37,359 nt of DNA, taken from assembly GCA_018814025.1 (NCBI GenBank), contig JAHJAM010000017.1, positions 1-37,359 of the forward strand, read 5' to 3'. The translations under genes were made by a program, and so were the position numbers. The notes beneath the pieces were generated by a model. It was not told the origin of the DNA, ran no database searches, and saw only the letters and a list, made by a program, of their open reading frames with translations. The DNA is from Patescibacteria group bacterium (GTDB lineage: Bacteria; Patescibacteriota; Patescibacteriia; UBA9934; GWF2-40-263). Below, one piece after another: positions 30,699-37,359 of this stretch; positions within the stretch are counted from its first letter, which is position 1; every line of letters starts with the position of its first letter.

Positions 30699-30775
30699 TG
30701 GTGGGCGTGCTTGGACTCGAACCAAGGACCATCAAGGTATAAGCTTGACGCTCTAACCAACTGAGCTACACGCCC
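30699..30775 (-). tRNA. tRNA-Ile(UAU)
   Basis: Acceptor GGGCGTG/CACGCCC with discriminator A and encoded CCA, D arm GCTC/GAGC, anticodon stem TCAAG/CTTGA with loop CTTATAC (anticodon TAT), T arm CTTGG/CCAAG with TTCGAGT loop. Anticodon UAU reads AUA directly. Most bacteria read AUA with a CAU tRNA modified by TilS. Confidence 0.9.
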
Positions 30776-30781
30776 ATAATG

Positions 30782-31024
30782 CTATTGGATAAATATTCTT
30801 TTGTTCAAGAAACTGCGTCCAAAACCCGTTTTAAAATATTTTTCACGAGCCAAGGCTAGTTGTTTATTTAAGCATGCCTCGTAATAGATCAATTGGACAG
30901 GCCTGCGGTTTCTCGTGGAGCTAACGTCTCTTCGTTGATGTTCATCGATTCTTTGTCGCAGGTTCGAGCTGCTCCCGATGTAGAGTTTATGTTCACAACA
31001 TTTGAGTACGTAAGTATAATGCAT
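30782..31024 (-). CDS. GIY-YIG domain protein (YhbQ-like)
   Basis: An 80-residue single-domain protein of the UvrC-type GIY-YIG nuclease family. MHYTYVLKCCEHKLYIGSSS shows the GIY (as YTY) and YIG motifs, followed by NLRQRIDEHQR with the catalytic-type arginine, and ARKYFK-like ALAREKYFKTG at the end. Such short proteins are usually of unknown function, and some act on DNA ends or structures. The start at 31024 is preferred; the longer frame to 31120 passes through the palindromic repeat and the tRNA fragment. A repeat copy lies 10 bases upstream. Confidence 0.8.
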   Translation of the reverse strand: MHYTYVLKCCEHKLYIGSSSNLRQRIDEHQRRDVSSTRNRRPVQLIYYEACLNKQLALAREKYFKTGFGRSFLNKRIFIQ

Positions 31025-31033
31025 ATCTTGCGC

Positions 31034-31072
31034 TCCCCGCCGGGCAGGCCAAAGGCCAGCGCAGGCGGGCCC
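31034..31072 (-). repeat. Palindromic repeat, second copy of the rnpB-inserted element
   Basis: Read on the minus strand it aligns with 16642-16679 over the whole length: identical GGGCCCGCCTGC start, TGGCC/GGCC inner arms and CGGCGGG end. Two arm pairs change in step (A-T to G-C and T-A to C-G). Confidence 0.7.
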
Positions 31073-31076
31073 GGCC

Positions 31077-31107
31077 GTCCTGAAGTCAGCAGAGCTGACT
31101 GATGGAC
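31077..31107. repeat. AGTCAGC palindrome beside the tRNA fragment
   Basis: AGTCAGC (31084-31090) and GCTGACT (31094-31100) with outer GTCC/GGAC arms. It lies 6 bases from where the tRNA sequence breaks off. Confidence 0.6.
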
Positions 31108-31112
31108 GTCGG

Positions 31113-31135
31113 GTAACCAACTGAGCTACAGACCC
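31113..31135 (-). pseudogene. Truncated tRNA (5' acceptor and D-arm part only)
   Basis: GGGTCTGTAGCTCAGTTGGT followed by TA is a textbook tRNA 5' end (7-base acceptor strand and most of the D arm) matching tRNA-Ile(GAU)-like genes. It then departs into the palindrome at 31077-31107. No anticodon arm, T arm or 3' acceptor strand (CAGACCC) is present downstream. Confidence 0.6.
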
Positions 31136-31253
31136 AGGTTATGGAAATTATAATGGAAAAATCGGAAACTTGATAGGGTTTTTTACCTAAAAAACAGCTT
31201 TTTGTCAACTCTCTGGCTGGCAAACGGAGATTCTGGCTCGCGCCGGGCAGGCA

Positions 31254-31282
31254 TTGGCGAGTCGACCGCGGCTTGCTATACT
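31254..31282 (+). promoter_or_regulatory. Promoter of the membrane protein gene (leaderless)
   Basis: TTGGCG (31254-31259), 17 bases, TATACT (31277-31282), then 9 bases to the ATG at 31292. The rest of the 267-base gap from 31025 holds only the repeats and the tRNA fragment already listed. Confidence 0.6.
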
Positions 31283-31291
31283 CTGAACACT

Positions 31292-31732
31292 ATGGAAATC
31301 ATGACTCCGCTTTTAATCACCCTGTCGATCATTTGGTTCGTGGCTTATTGGGTGTTAGGCGGTGTTTTTTTTGCCGTGATTGCTTTGCTGCGCTTGGGAC
31401 GCGTGCGGAAAGTCCGCTTCAGTTGCTTGTTTACTTTTTTAGCCATGGCCTGCGCGGTCGGGGCGGCATATGGGGGATTGCGCTATTCGTCCGAGAGCGT
31501 AAATGAGTGTTTGCTGCAATCCGACAGCAAAGCGGAGTCTTTGGCCGCAATTTTTGGCTGCGGCTTGGCCTCGATCATGGCCGGATTTTTAATCGGGGCG
31601 TTAGGGTTAATAGTCGGAGGCTTCATTATTATGGCGATTTCAAAGTCCAAAACCAAGCCTTGGATCAATTTGAATCACAATGGAGAAGGGGATGAGGAAG
31701 ATGCTGAAGAAGCCAATGGTTTTTTTAAGTAA
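31292..31732 (+). CDS. Four-helix membrane protein (146 aa), unknown
   Basis: The ATG at 31292 is fixed by the promoter spacing. Hydrophobic segments are at about 5-30, 42-60, 82-100 and 101-118, with the motif LRLGRVRKVRF after the first and a cysteine pair (ECLLQSDSKAESLAAIFGCG) in the second loop. The tail is hydrophilic and ends in an acidic stretch (GEGDEEDAEEANGFFK) that is probably cytoplasmic. It stands alone and converges on tRNA-Val with a shared terminator. No family is recognised. Confidence 0.65.
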   Translation: MEIMTPLLITLSIIWFVAYWVLGGVFFAVIALLRLGRVRKVRFSCLFTFLAMACAVGAAYGGLRYSSESVNECLLQSDSKAESLAAIFGCGLASIMAGFLIGALGLIVGGFIIMAISKSKTKPWINLNHNGEGDEEDAEEANGFFK

Positions 31733-31748
31733 ACAATCGATCGAGAAT

Positions 31749-31781
31749 AAAAAACACCCCGGCTGAGCCGGAGTGTTTTTT
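31749..31781. terminator. Bidirectional terminator
   Basis: AAAACAC-C-CCGGC and GCCGG-A-GTGTTTT with a TGA loop, between the membrane protein gene and tRNA-Val. Confidence 0.82.
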
Positions 31782-31857
31782 GGTGGGCGGTACAAGACTC
31801 GAACTTGTGACCTCCACAATGTCAATGTGGCGCTCTAACCAACTGAGCTAACCGCCC
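31781..31857 (-). tRNA. tRNA-Val(GAC)
   Basis: Acceptor GGGCGGT/ACCGCCC, discriminator A and encoded CCA, D arm GCTC/GAGC, anticodon stem CCACA/TGTGG with loop TTGACAT (anticodon GAC, codons GUC and GUU), T arm ACAAG/CTTGT. Confidence 0.95.
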
Positions 31858-31910
31858 GCATAATGATCTGTGAGCGTAATGGTAATTAATCAGAACCGGT
31901 TTGTCAACGA

Positions 31911-33278
31911 TTAGCGGTGCCGGGTCTGATTTTTTAGCAAGGACAAGGCTTGCTCGCGATTAGTCACTCGGCCGGCCAGCTGGGCATCGCGGATGCGATT
32001 CAAGATTTCTTTGATTTGCGGACTGGGATCCAAACCTTGAGCCAGAACATCTTCGCCCGTGACCAGTTTGGGAATTTGTTTAGGCCAGATGATTCGAATA
32101 TTTTTGATTTGTCGTTCGATGGCGGCCAAGCGATCGGATTGATGCAGGCCGGACATGGTTTGAATCAGGCGTTCGCCGCGGCCATTCATAAAAGTCTGTT
32201 CGATTTCGGATAACGAGAGCTTTTCCGGATCGATGGCCGATTGAAGGTAAGCGGCAATCCAGGCCACTTCATCTTCGTGGATTCGGTCTTTATGATTTTG
32301 GGGCAGGGCCGCTAAACCGTTGCGCCGCAAGGTGTCTTTGATCAGGTCCGCGGGCAGATCGCGATAGATCAAACTGGCAATGACCGTGGGATCCGAGGCC
32401 GAGGCCTCAATCACCGGTTTGAGATAATCTTTTCGTTCATTTAATAAAAGCTGGATTTCCGGAAAGATTTGGCTCAGCAAACCTGACTCGAACAACAAAG
32501 CCAAAGCGTTGGCATGATTGGCCGCCAAGGCCCGGCTGATTTCCGCGCCCACGGTTTCTCGAGGGACCACATATTCGGTTTGTCCGTCAGCCGCCAGGCG
32601 CTGGGTATTTAATTGCCGGCCGGCTTGCTTGAGCGCTTCCCAAGTTTGGTTCTCAATTTTGAAATTCAGTTCCGCGGCTAAACGAATGGCTCGCAAGACG
32701 CGCGAAAGATCTTCGGCGAAACGCTCAGCCGGATTACCCACACAGCGGATGAGCTTTCGTTTCAAGTCGTTGCGGCCGTTAAAGGGGTCGATCAGTCGAT
32801 GGTTCACCACGTCAAAAGCCAAGGCGTTAATTGTGAAGTCGCGGCGGGCTAAATCAGCTTCGATTTGAATGGTTTCATCAATCTGCGCGGCAAAATCCCG
32901 ATAGCCGCCTCGGCTGTCCGGAAGCGCTTGCTCGGTTCTGGGCAAGGCGAAATCTAAAGGTTCGCATTTTTGCGGATCGGCATCACGGGGCTGGAATTTA
33001 TAGACGCCGAAATTCCGGCCAACCAAATCAACTTGGCCTAAATTTTTTAATTCGACTTCCAGCTGGTGGGGTTTCAGGCCGGCAATGACAAAATCATAAT
33101 CCTTGCTGGTTTTTTTCAGCAAGAAATCTCGGATCGCGCCGCCGACCAAGTAGATTGAGGCTTGGGGCAAGCGCTTGATAAAAGAGGGCAGGAAAGCCAA
33201 ACAAGGCTCTTTGGCGATTTGGCGGGCCGTCTTTTTAGTGACCGAGGCGAAAAAATTTATTTCCGGGTGTCTGAGCAT
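31911..33278 (-). CDS. cca: CCA tRNA nucleotidyltransferase / poly(A) polymerase family
   Basis: A class II nucleotidyltransferase of 455 residues. The head domain has YLVGGAIRDFLLKKTSKDYD (about 43-62) with the GG motif and the catalytic DxD-type D60-Y-D62, then RRDFTINALAFD, and ERFAEDLSRVLRAIRLAAEL as the RNA-binding and nucleotide-selecting neck. The C-terminal body ends LAQGLDPSPQIKEILNRI. All tRNAs in the window already encode CCA, so a repair role is likely. A TATACT (33303-33298, minus) lies 19 bases upstream, divergent from the O-antigen ligase-like gene. Confidence 0.92.
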   Translation of the reverse strand: MLRHPEINFFASVTKKTARQIAKEPCLAFLPSFIKRLPQASIYLVGGAIRDFLLKKTSKDYDFVIAGLKPHQLEVELKNLGQVDLVGRNFGVYKFQPRDADPQKCEPLDFALPRTEQALPDSRGGYRDFAAQIDETIQIEADLARRDFTINALAFDVVNHRLIDPFNGRNDLKRKLIRCVGNPAERFAEDLSRVLRAIRLAAELNFKIENQTWEALKQAGRQLNTQRLAADGQTEYVVPRETVGAEISRALAANHANALALLFESGLLSQIFPEIQLLLNERKDYLKPVIEASASDPTVIASLIYRDLPADLIKDTLRRNGLAALPQNHKDRIHEDEVAWIAAYLQSAIDPEKLSLSEIEQTFMNGRGERLIQTMSGLHQSDRLAAIERQIKNIRIIWPKQIPKLVTGEDVLAQGLDPSPQIKEILNRIRDAQLAGRVTNREQALSLLKNQTRHR

Positions 33279-33343
33279 ACGGGTCGTCCACCCTCACAGT
33301 ATATCAGACTCCCGGCGAACTCGTGGCCGGGACCAATTCATGT

Positions 33344-33349
33344 TATACT
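33344..33349 (+). promoter_or_regulatory. -10 element of the O-antigen ligase-like gene
   Basis: TATACT with a leader of about 44 bases to the ATG at 33400. A second TATACT on the minus strand (33303-33298) drives cca in the other direction. Confidence 0.45.
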
Positions 33350-33399
33350 AGAGGCAATTCCCCACAACTTTAACAAGCAAATTAATTAACTTTACTGTT

Positions 33400-35910
33400 A
33401 TGGAATCAACCCCAATGACTGAGGCCGCGGCGAACACGCGCCTAGTGCGCGTCTTTAATTTTATCTCCCGCTGGTCGATCTATTTACTCTTTTTGCTAAT
33501 CCCGATTTTTTTCCTGCCTTGGACCACGGAAATTTTTGAGATTAACAAGCAGATCGCCCTGGTAGTGTTGACGGCTTTGGCGACCATGGCTTGGCTGGGC
33601 GGCATGGTGGCGGGCAAGCAATTGCTTTTTAAGGGCGGCTGGTTGAATGTTTTTCCTTTGTTATTTTTTGGCGGGATTTTAATCTCATCGAGTTTCTCTT
33701 TAGCCGGTTATCAATCTTGGGTCGGCCAAGCCGCTCAGGAATATACCAGCTTTTTGACCCTGACCAGTTTCTTGCTGTTGTTTTTCGTGCTGATGAATGC
33801 GCCTCAGGCCAAAAATCAACAAAGAAACATTTTGACCGCTTTGTTCATCTCGGCCGGTTTGACGGGTTTGGTGACGGTGCTGTCAATGTTGAAGATTGTC
33901 AGTTTGCCTTTTGAATTTGCCCAAGCGCGCGGTTTTAACACCTTAGGAACCATCAATAGTTTCGGTTTGTTTATGATGACGGTGATGTTCGTGGGCCTGG
34001 CCATGTGGAGCGTGGCTGAACTGGCGCCGAAAAAGATCGGCGGCGTGCTTTGGAAGATTTTAGTGGTCTTGATTAGCGCGATTACTTTGCTGATTCTGGC
34101 GGCCGTGGATTTTTGGATCTTTTGGGCACTGGCCATAGCGGGCGTGGTGCTGATTGTCACTTTTAATTTCGTGTCCACTAAGCGTTTTCCTTCACCGAAA
34201 AGATTTGTCCTGCCGATGGCGGTGTTTTTAGTCAGCTTGTTGCTGCTCTTTTTCCCCACGCCGTTTAAACCGGGTGTGCCGGTGGTGGTCACCCCCAGCT
34301 ATACCACGAGCTGGAATATTGCTAAGCAAGTTTTGAGCCACGACGGAACCCGGTTGCTGTTTGGATCCGGTCCAGGCACTTTCACTTTCGATTACGATCA
34401 ATTCAAGCCGGTCCAAATCAATCAAACTTATTTTTGGAATGTCCGGTTTGATCGATCAAAAAGCCACGCGTTGACCGCCCTGGCTACCTTTGGCGTCTTT
34501 ACCTCGGCCGTGGCCATGCTGTTTTTCTTACTTTTGGCATTAAAAGCTTTAGAGCGCTTGCTGTTTGAAAAAGACCATGAGGCCTGGAAGATGACTTTTG
34601 TGATTTTTACCGGCTGGTCCATGCTCGCTCTGGAACATCTCTTGTATTCTTCAAATCTTACTTTGCATTTTCTGTTTTGGGGCTTTTCCGGTTTGCTGGC
34701 CAGCCAAGTGATGGGAAAAACTTGGAATAAGAAATTCGCGCAAGCGCCCAAGGCGGCGCTGATCGCTTCTTTCTTGTTTGTAATTTTGGCGGTCGGGGTG
34801 ATGGCCGGCGTATTTATTTCCCAGAAGCGCTACAGTGCGGAATTGGCTTTTGCTCGGGCCGTACAATTGGATGAAGCGCAAGCGCCTTTGTCCCAAGTGA
34901 TTTCCGAATTGGTGCGCGCCACTCAAGCCAACGGTTTGAGCGACGTGTATTATCGAAATTTGAGCACCGCGCTGTTGCTGCAAGCCGGAAACGTCATTCA
35001 ATCCGCTCAAGGCGAGGAATTAACCAAGGAACAAATCCAACAGGTTAACGCCTTGGTGGCCGCGAGCGTGAGTGCGGCCAATACGGCCACGCAAATCGAA
35101 CCCAACAATGTTTTAAACTGGGCGGCTCGGGGCGCGATTTATCGCGAGGTCATGAGTTTCGTGGAAAACGCGGAAGACTACGCGGCCGCGACTTTGTCGC
35201 AAGCCACTTTGCTTGAGCCGGCGAACCCGGGGCACTACACGAGTTTGGGTCAAATTCATTTACAAGTGGCCGAGCGAGCCGGTTCCTTGAAAACCAACGA
35301 AGATGAAGAATTGGCCAAGGCCGCGGCTCAAGCCGAGGCTCAAGAATTGGCCTTGGCAGAACAAGCTTTCAACGCCGCGGTTCAGTTGAAGCCGGATTAT
35401 GCACCCGCTTACTATTATTTGGCGGCCGTGTATGAGCGCCAAGGACGCTTGGCGGAAGAGGCCACGATTTTGGCGGCTTTGTATCAGAATGAACCCACGA
35501 ATGTGGGCTTGGGATTTGAACTGGCCATTCTTTTGCTGCGGATGCAAGAATTGGAGGCGGCCAAAACCGTTTTTGAAAGCGTGTTGAACTTGTCGCCGGA
35601 TTACAGCAACGCCAGGTGGTTCTTGGCCTCGGTTTACGAACTGCAAGGCAATCCGCAAAAAGCTTTGGAGCAAGTGGAAAAAGTGGCGAATTTGAATCCG
35701 GACAATCAATTGGTGGCTAAGCGCTTGGAGCGTATGCGAGCCGGCGAAATCACTACCTTTATTCCCGGGCCCGTGGAAGCGGGCGAGTTGAGCGCCACGG
35801 ATGTTGAGGGCGGGGAAGTGACGGATGCGGAATTGCCGGAAGGCGCGGAAGCGCAGATTGAAGAGATCGCGGCCGAAGTGGAAGCAGTGGAGCCGGCCCC
35901 GGCTTTCTAG
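33400..35910 (+). CDS. O-antigen ligase/polymerase-like membrane protein with TPR domain
   Basis: An 836-residue protein. The first 470 residues contain about a dozen membrane helices in a Wzy/WaaL-like layout, with a large loop (about 290-345) holding GSGPGTFTFDYDQFKP and then SHALTALATFGVFTSAV, the region conserved in O-antigen ligase-like proteins. From about 560 to 790 are several tetratricopeptide repeats (YAPAYYYLAAVYERQGRLAE, SNARWFLASVYELQGNPQKA). The C-terminal 60 residues are acidic. It likely polymerises or ligates lipid-linked glycan outside the membrane, with the TPRs organising partners. The glycan is probably the product of the locus at 6.9-16.4 kb. Confidence 0.85.
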   Translation: MESTPMTEAAANTRLVRVFNFISRWSIYLLFLLIPIFFLPWTTEIFEINKQIALVVLTALATMAWLGGMVAGKQLLFKGGWLNVFPLLFFGGILISSSFSLAGYQSWVGQAAQEYTSFLTLTSFLLLFFVLMNAPQAKNQQRNILTALFISAGLTGLVTVLSMLKIVSLPFEFAQARGFNTLGTINSFGLFMMTVMFVGLAMWSVAELAPKKIGGVLWKILVVLISAITLLILAAVDFWIFWALAIAGVVLIVTFNFVSTKRFPSPKRFVLPMAVFLVSLLLLFFPTPFKPGVPVVVTPSYTTSWNIAKQVLSHDGTRLLFGSGPGTFTFDYDQFKPVQINQTYFWNVRFDRSKSHALTALATFGVFTSAVAMLFFLLLALKALERLLFEKDHEAWKMTFVIFTGWSMLALEHLLYSSNLTLHFLFWGFSGLLASQVMGKTWNKKFAQAPKAALIASFLFVILAVGVMAGVFISQKRYSAELAFARAVQLDEAQAPLSQVISELVRATQANGLSDVYYRNLSTALLLQAGNVIQSAQGEELTKEQIQQVNALVAASVSAANTATQIEPNNVLNWAARGAIYREVMSFVENAEDYAAATLSQATLLEPANPGHYTSLGQIHLQVAERAGSLKTNEDEELAKAAAQAEAQELALAEQAFNAAVQLKPDYAPAYYYLAAVYERQGRLAEEATILAALYQNEPTNVGLGFELAILLLRMQELEAAKTVFESVLNLSPDYSNARWFLASVYELQGNPQKALEQVEKVANLNPDNQLVAKRLERMRAGEITTFIPGPVEAGELSATDVEGGEVTDAELPEGAEAQIEEIAAEVEAVEPAPAF

Positions 35911-35935
35911 GAAAGGAAAAAAGTAGAGAGTTAAC

Positions 35936-35966
35936 AAAAAATCCGCCCTGAAAGGGGCGGATTTTA
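35936..35966. terminator. Bidirectional terminator
   Basis: AAAATCCGCCC and GGGGCGGATTTT around TGAAA, with A/T tracts on both sides, between converging genes. It overlaps the TAA stop of the DHH-family gene. Confidence 0.85.
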
Positions 35967-37139
35967 TAGTCCAAGTTTTTTGCCTTGTTCGGTCAAGTGC
36001 TTGATCAATTCTTTTTCCACCTGGACAATGGTTTTTCCGGCGGAGCCGGATCCGGCTTTGCCGGATTTGGTGAAACACAGACGGGCTTCTTCGCGCGTGC
36101 CGGACGGACGGAAATTCGAGGTGAGCGAAACGGCATCCAAAGGGTTTTCCGCGCGAATGATGGCGCAAATATTTTGATCCCGATCTTCATAAATCAGGGC
36201 CACGATTTTGGCCTCGGGCGAGGAAGCGATCAATTCATCAATCACGTCGACTAAATCAGCTTCTTCGCCGCCGGCGTGCATGAAGTCCTGCTGGGAAAGC
36301 AAGGACCAAACCAATTTGGCCTCCTCGTTGACTTTCAGGCGAGCCAGGGTCCGGCCCCAAAGCCGCAAGGTGGCCACGGAACGAGTGCGGTAAAGATTAT
36401 CCACGATGATGGCGCGCTCGGCGCCGCGAGCAATCAGCCGGCTGGCAGTCATGAGAGTTTTGGGCGTGACGTTTTTGGATTTGAAACTTTTGGTTTTGGC
36501 GACCATGCCGGTTAAAAAGGCCGTGGCGACTTGAGCATCAATCAGTTCCGGTTCGATGGCGGCAATTAAATCGTGCGCCACCTCGCCGCAAGCCGAAGCC
36601 GTCAAATCCACCACGTTGATTTGGCCGTAGTGTTCGTTGGCCGGATTATGATCAAGATTGATAATCGGGGTGGTAAAAAAGAAATCCGGATTTTCGTGAA
36701 AATGACGGCCTAAGATTTCCAAATCTTGAGCGGCCACGGTGATAATCAAATCATAGCGGTAATCGGAAGTTGAGAGCTTAATATCTTTTTCCTGCCAAGC
36801 GCCTTTTTTGGGCGAGAGATAAACATAAAGGCGATCGTCTTTGATCTCGTAGGATAATTCATCCACCCGCGTCTGGCTGGCATCCAATTCAATGGTGAAT
36901 TTTTGCAGGTTTTCCAGGACCGGGGAGATGTGCTGGTGATCTTTAAGGAAGTGCAGGTTCTTGGCTGGCAAGCCGTCGGTGGCCACGATCACGGGATTTT
37001 TTTCCAAACGGCGCAGCACCCGAGCCAAGCCTAAAGCCGTGGCATAGCCGTCGGGTCCGCCTTGGGCCGGAACGCAAATCAGCGGATGCTGGCTCCGCTT
37101 AACGGCTTCTAAAAATTGTTGGGATTGATGAAGGGCCAT
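35964..37139 (-). CDS. DHH-family phosphoesterase-like protein with altered active site
   Basis: A 391-residue protein with the DHH/DHHA1 layout of oligoribonuclease NrnA-type enzymes. The usual motif I (PDGDA) appears as GGPDGYATALG (D30, Y32), and the DHH motif appears as NLDHNPANEHYG (D163-H164-N165), followed by the family's INVVDLTASACGEVAHDL. A DHHA1-like domain with IIRAENPLDAVSLTSNFRPS is seen near the end, though the usual GGG is replaced by KAGSGSAGK. Several metal ligands are missing, so catalysis may be lost or changed; nucleotide or nucleic-acid binding may remain. The window shows no operon partner. It diverges from the probable valS. Confidence 0.8.
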   Translation of the reverse strand: MALHQSQQFLEAVKRSQHPLICVPAQGGPDGYATALGLARVLRRLEKNPVIVATDGLPAKNLHFLKDHQHISPVLENLQKFTIELDASQTRVDELSYEIKDDRLYVYLSPKKGAWQEKDIKLSTSDYRYDLIITVAAQDLEILGRHFHENPDFFFTTPIINLDHNPANEHYGQINVVDLTASACGEVAHDLIAAIEPELIDAQVATAFLTGMVAKTKSFKSKNVTPKTLMTASRLIARGAERAIIVDNLYRTRSVATLRLWGRTLARLKVNEEAKLVWSLLSQQDFMHAGGEEADLVDVIDELIASSPEAKIVALIYEDRDQNICAIIRAENPLDAVSLTSNFRPSGTREEARLCFTKSGKAGSGSAGKTIVQVEKELIKHLTEQGKKLGL

Positions 37140-37140
37140 G

Positions 37141-37283
37141 CTTGGCGTTCTAAGAAAACATTTAATTTATGCTCCATTCTCAAGCATGGGAATGGATTAG
37201 CATATCCCTAATAAAAGAGGGCGTCAAGGGAGCATGGGAGGTGATTGCATAAACCGCGGATTTACCCTAAACTATCAAGTAAT
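37141..37283 (+). other. Divergent intergenic region with a possible structured leader
   Basis: CTTGGCGTTCT (37141-37151) can pair with AGGGCGTCAAG (37218-37228) as 11 base pairs including three G-T, and ATGCTCC (37169-37175) with GGAGCAT (37229-37235). The two long-range pairings cannot nest, so they are alternatives or form a pseudoknot. The likely valS promoter lies downstream of both. Confidence 0.3.
37245..37273 (+). promoter_or_regulatory. Promoter of the probable valS (leaderless)
   Basis: TTGCAT (37245-37250), 17 bases, TAAACT (37268-37273), then 10 bases to the ATG at 37284, matching the other leaderless promoters here. Confidence 0.45.
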
Positions 37284-37359
37284 ATGGGGAAAAATGAAAT
37301 GCTTAAGGCTTACGAGGCCAAAGACTACGAAGATAAGATTTATACCGCTTGGGAAAAGA
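37284..37359 (+). CDS. valS: N-terminus of a class I aminoacyl-tRNA synthetase, probably valine--tRNA ligase (partial)
   Basis: The frame from 37284 reads MGKNEMLKAYEAKDYEDKIY and on to TAWEK at the window edge. The pattern of Y-(x)-YEDKIYxxWEK within the first 25 residues is the usual start of ValRS; IleRS is the main alternative. An in-frame ATG at 37299 (MLKAYE) could be the start, but the promoter spacing favours 37284. Only 25 codons are visible. Confidence 0.5.
   Translation, partial: MGKNEMLKAYEAKDYEDKIYTAWEK

Noticed and set aside
31024-31120. Longer N-terminus for the GIY-YIG protein
   Set aside because: The extra 32 residues would be coded by the palindromic repeats next to the truncated tRNA; the domain begins at MHYTYVL.
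37201-37283. T-box riboswitch before valS
   Set aside because: An ACCGCGG string is present, but there is no proper T-box sequence or terminator/antiterminator pair, and the likely promoter is downstream.
1-37359. Genome-wide genetic code 25 (UGA as glycine)
   Set aside because: Only one in-frame TGA is seen in many long genes, and TGA ends the sugar transferase (RKGAY) and guanylate kinase at natural C-termini.

Overview
The window looks like a chromosomal segment of a Candidate Phyla Radiation (Patescibacteria) bacterium, probably Parcubacteria-like. This is inferred from gene types and style, not from a marker tree. Supporting signs are the DUF4012 membrane protein, a VirB2/TrbC-like Cys-rich protein beside a DsbA-like oxidoreductase, tightly packed genes mostly without Shine-Dalgarno sites, several probably leaderless genes, and many short palindromic repeats.

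Bases 1-1950 differ from the rest. They hold small genes of unknown function on the + strand, nearly all with a strong AGGAGG-type ribosome site, different codon use, and an unusually dense set of RNA hairpins. Hairpins sit at or near every stop codon, a two-copy hairpin-linker-hairpin module lies in a 413-base non-coding stretch, and three near-identical hairpins lie after genes. This is either a mobile or phage-derived block or a foreign piece joined during assembly. Bases 1943-3091 are crowded with GC-rich palindromic repeats, including a four-copy tandem array, around a stand-alone Smr gene and a DUF559 nuclease gene.

From 3.1 to 6.8 kb (+): an HD-domain protein with a CCA-enzyme-like C-terminus, ruvA, a membrane protein, a FemAB-like transferase and tRNA-Arg(CCG). 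From 6.9 to 16.4 kb (-): an envelope locus whose transcription order is polyprenyl-phosphate sugar transferase, three GT4 glycosyltransferases, DUF4012 protein and a DUF11-type surface repeat protein. A Wzy/WaaL-like TPR protein at 33.4 kb may complete the pathway.

From 16.4 to 22.6 kb (-): RNase P RNA carrying an inserted palindromic repeat, trpS with an in-frame TGA at a conserved glycine, RNase J, tRNA-Leu(CAG), an orphan peptide-binding protein, secG and a small basic protein. From 22.6 to 27.8 kb (+): the DsbA-like protein, the Cys-rich TrbC-like protein and uvrA. From 27.8 to 31.1 kb (-): a lipoprotein, rplS with a long acidic N-terminus, gmk, an RluD-type pseudouridine synthase, a small membrane protein, tRNA-Ile(UAU), a GIY-YIG protein and a truncated tRNA. 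From 31.3 kb on: a membrane protein (+), tRNA-Val(GAC) and cca (-), the O-antigen ligase-like protein (+), a DHH-family protein with degraded catalytic motifs (-), and the first codons of a probable valS (+).

UGA is a normal stop here (the sugar transferase and gmk both end in TGA at natural C-termini), so the UGA inside trpS is a local anomaly rather than a code-25 genome.
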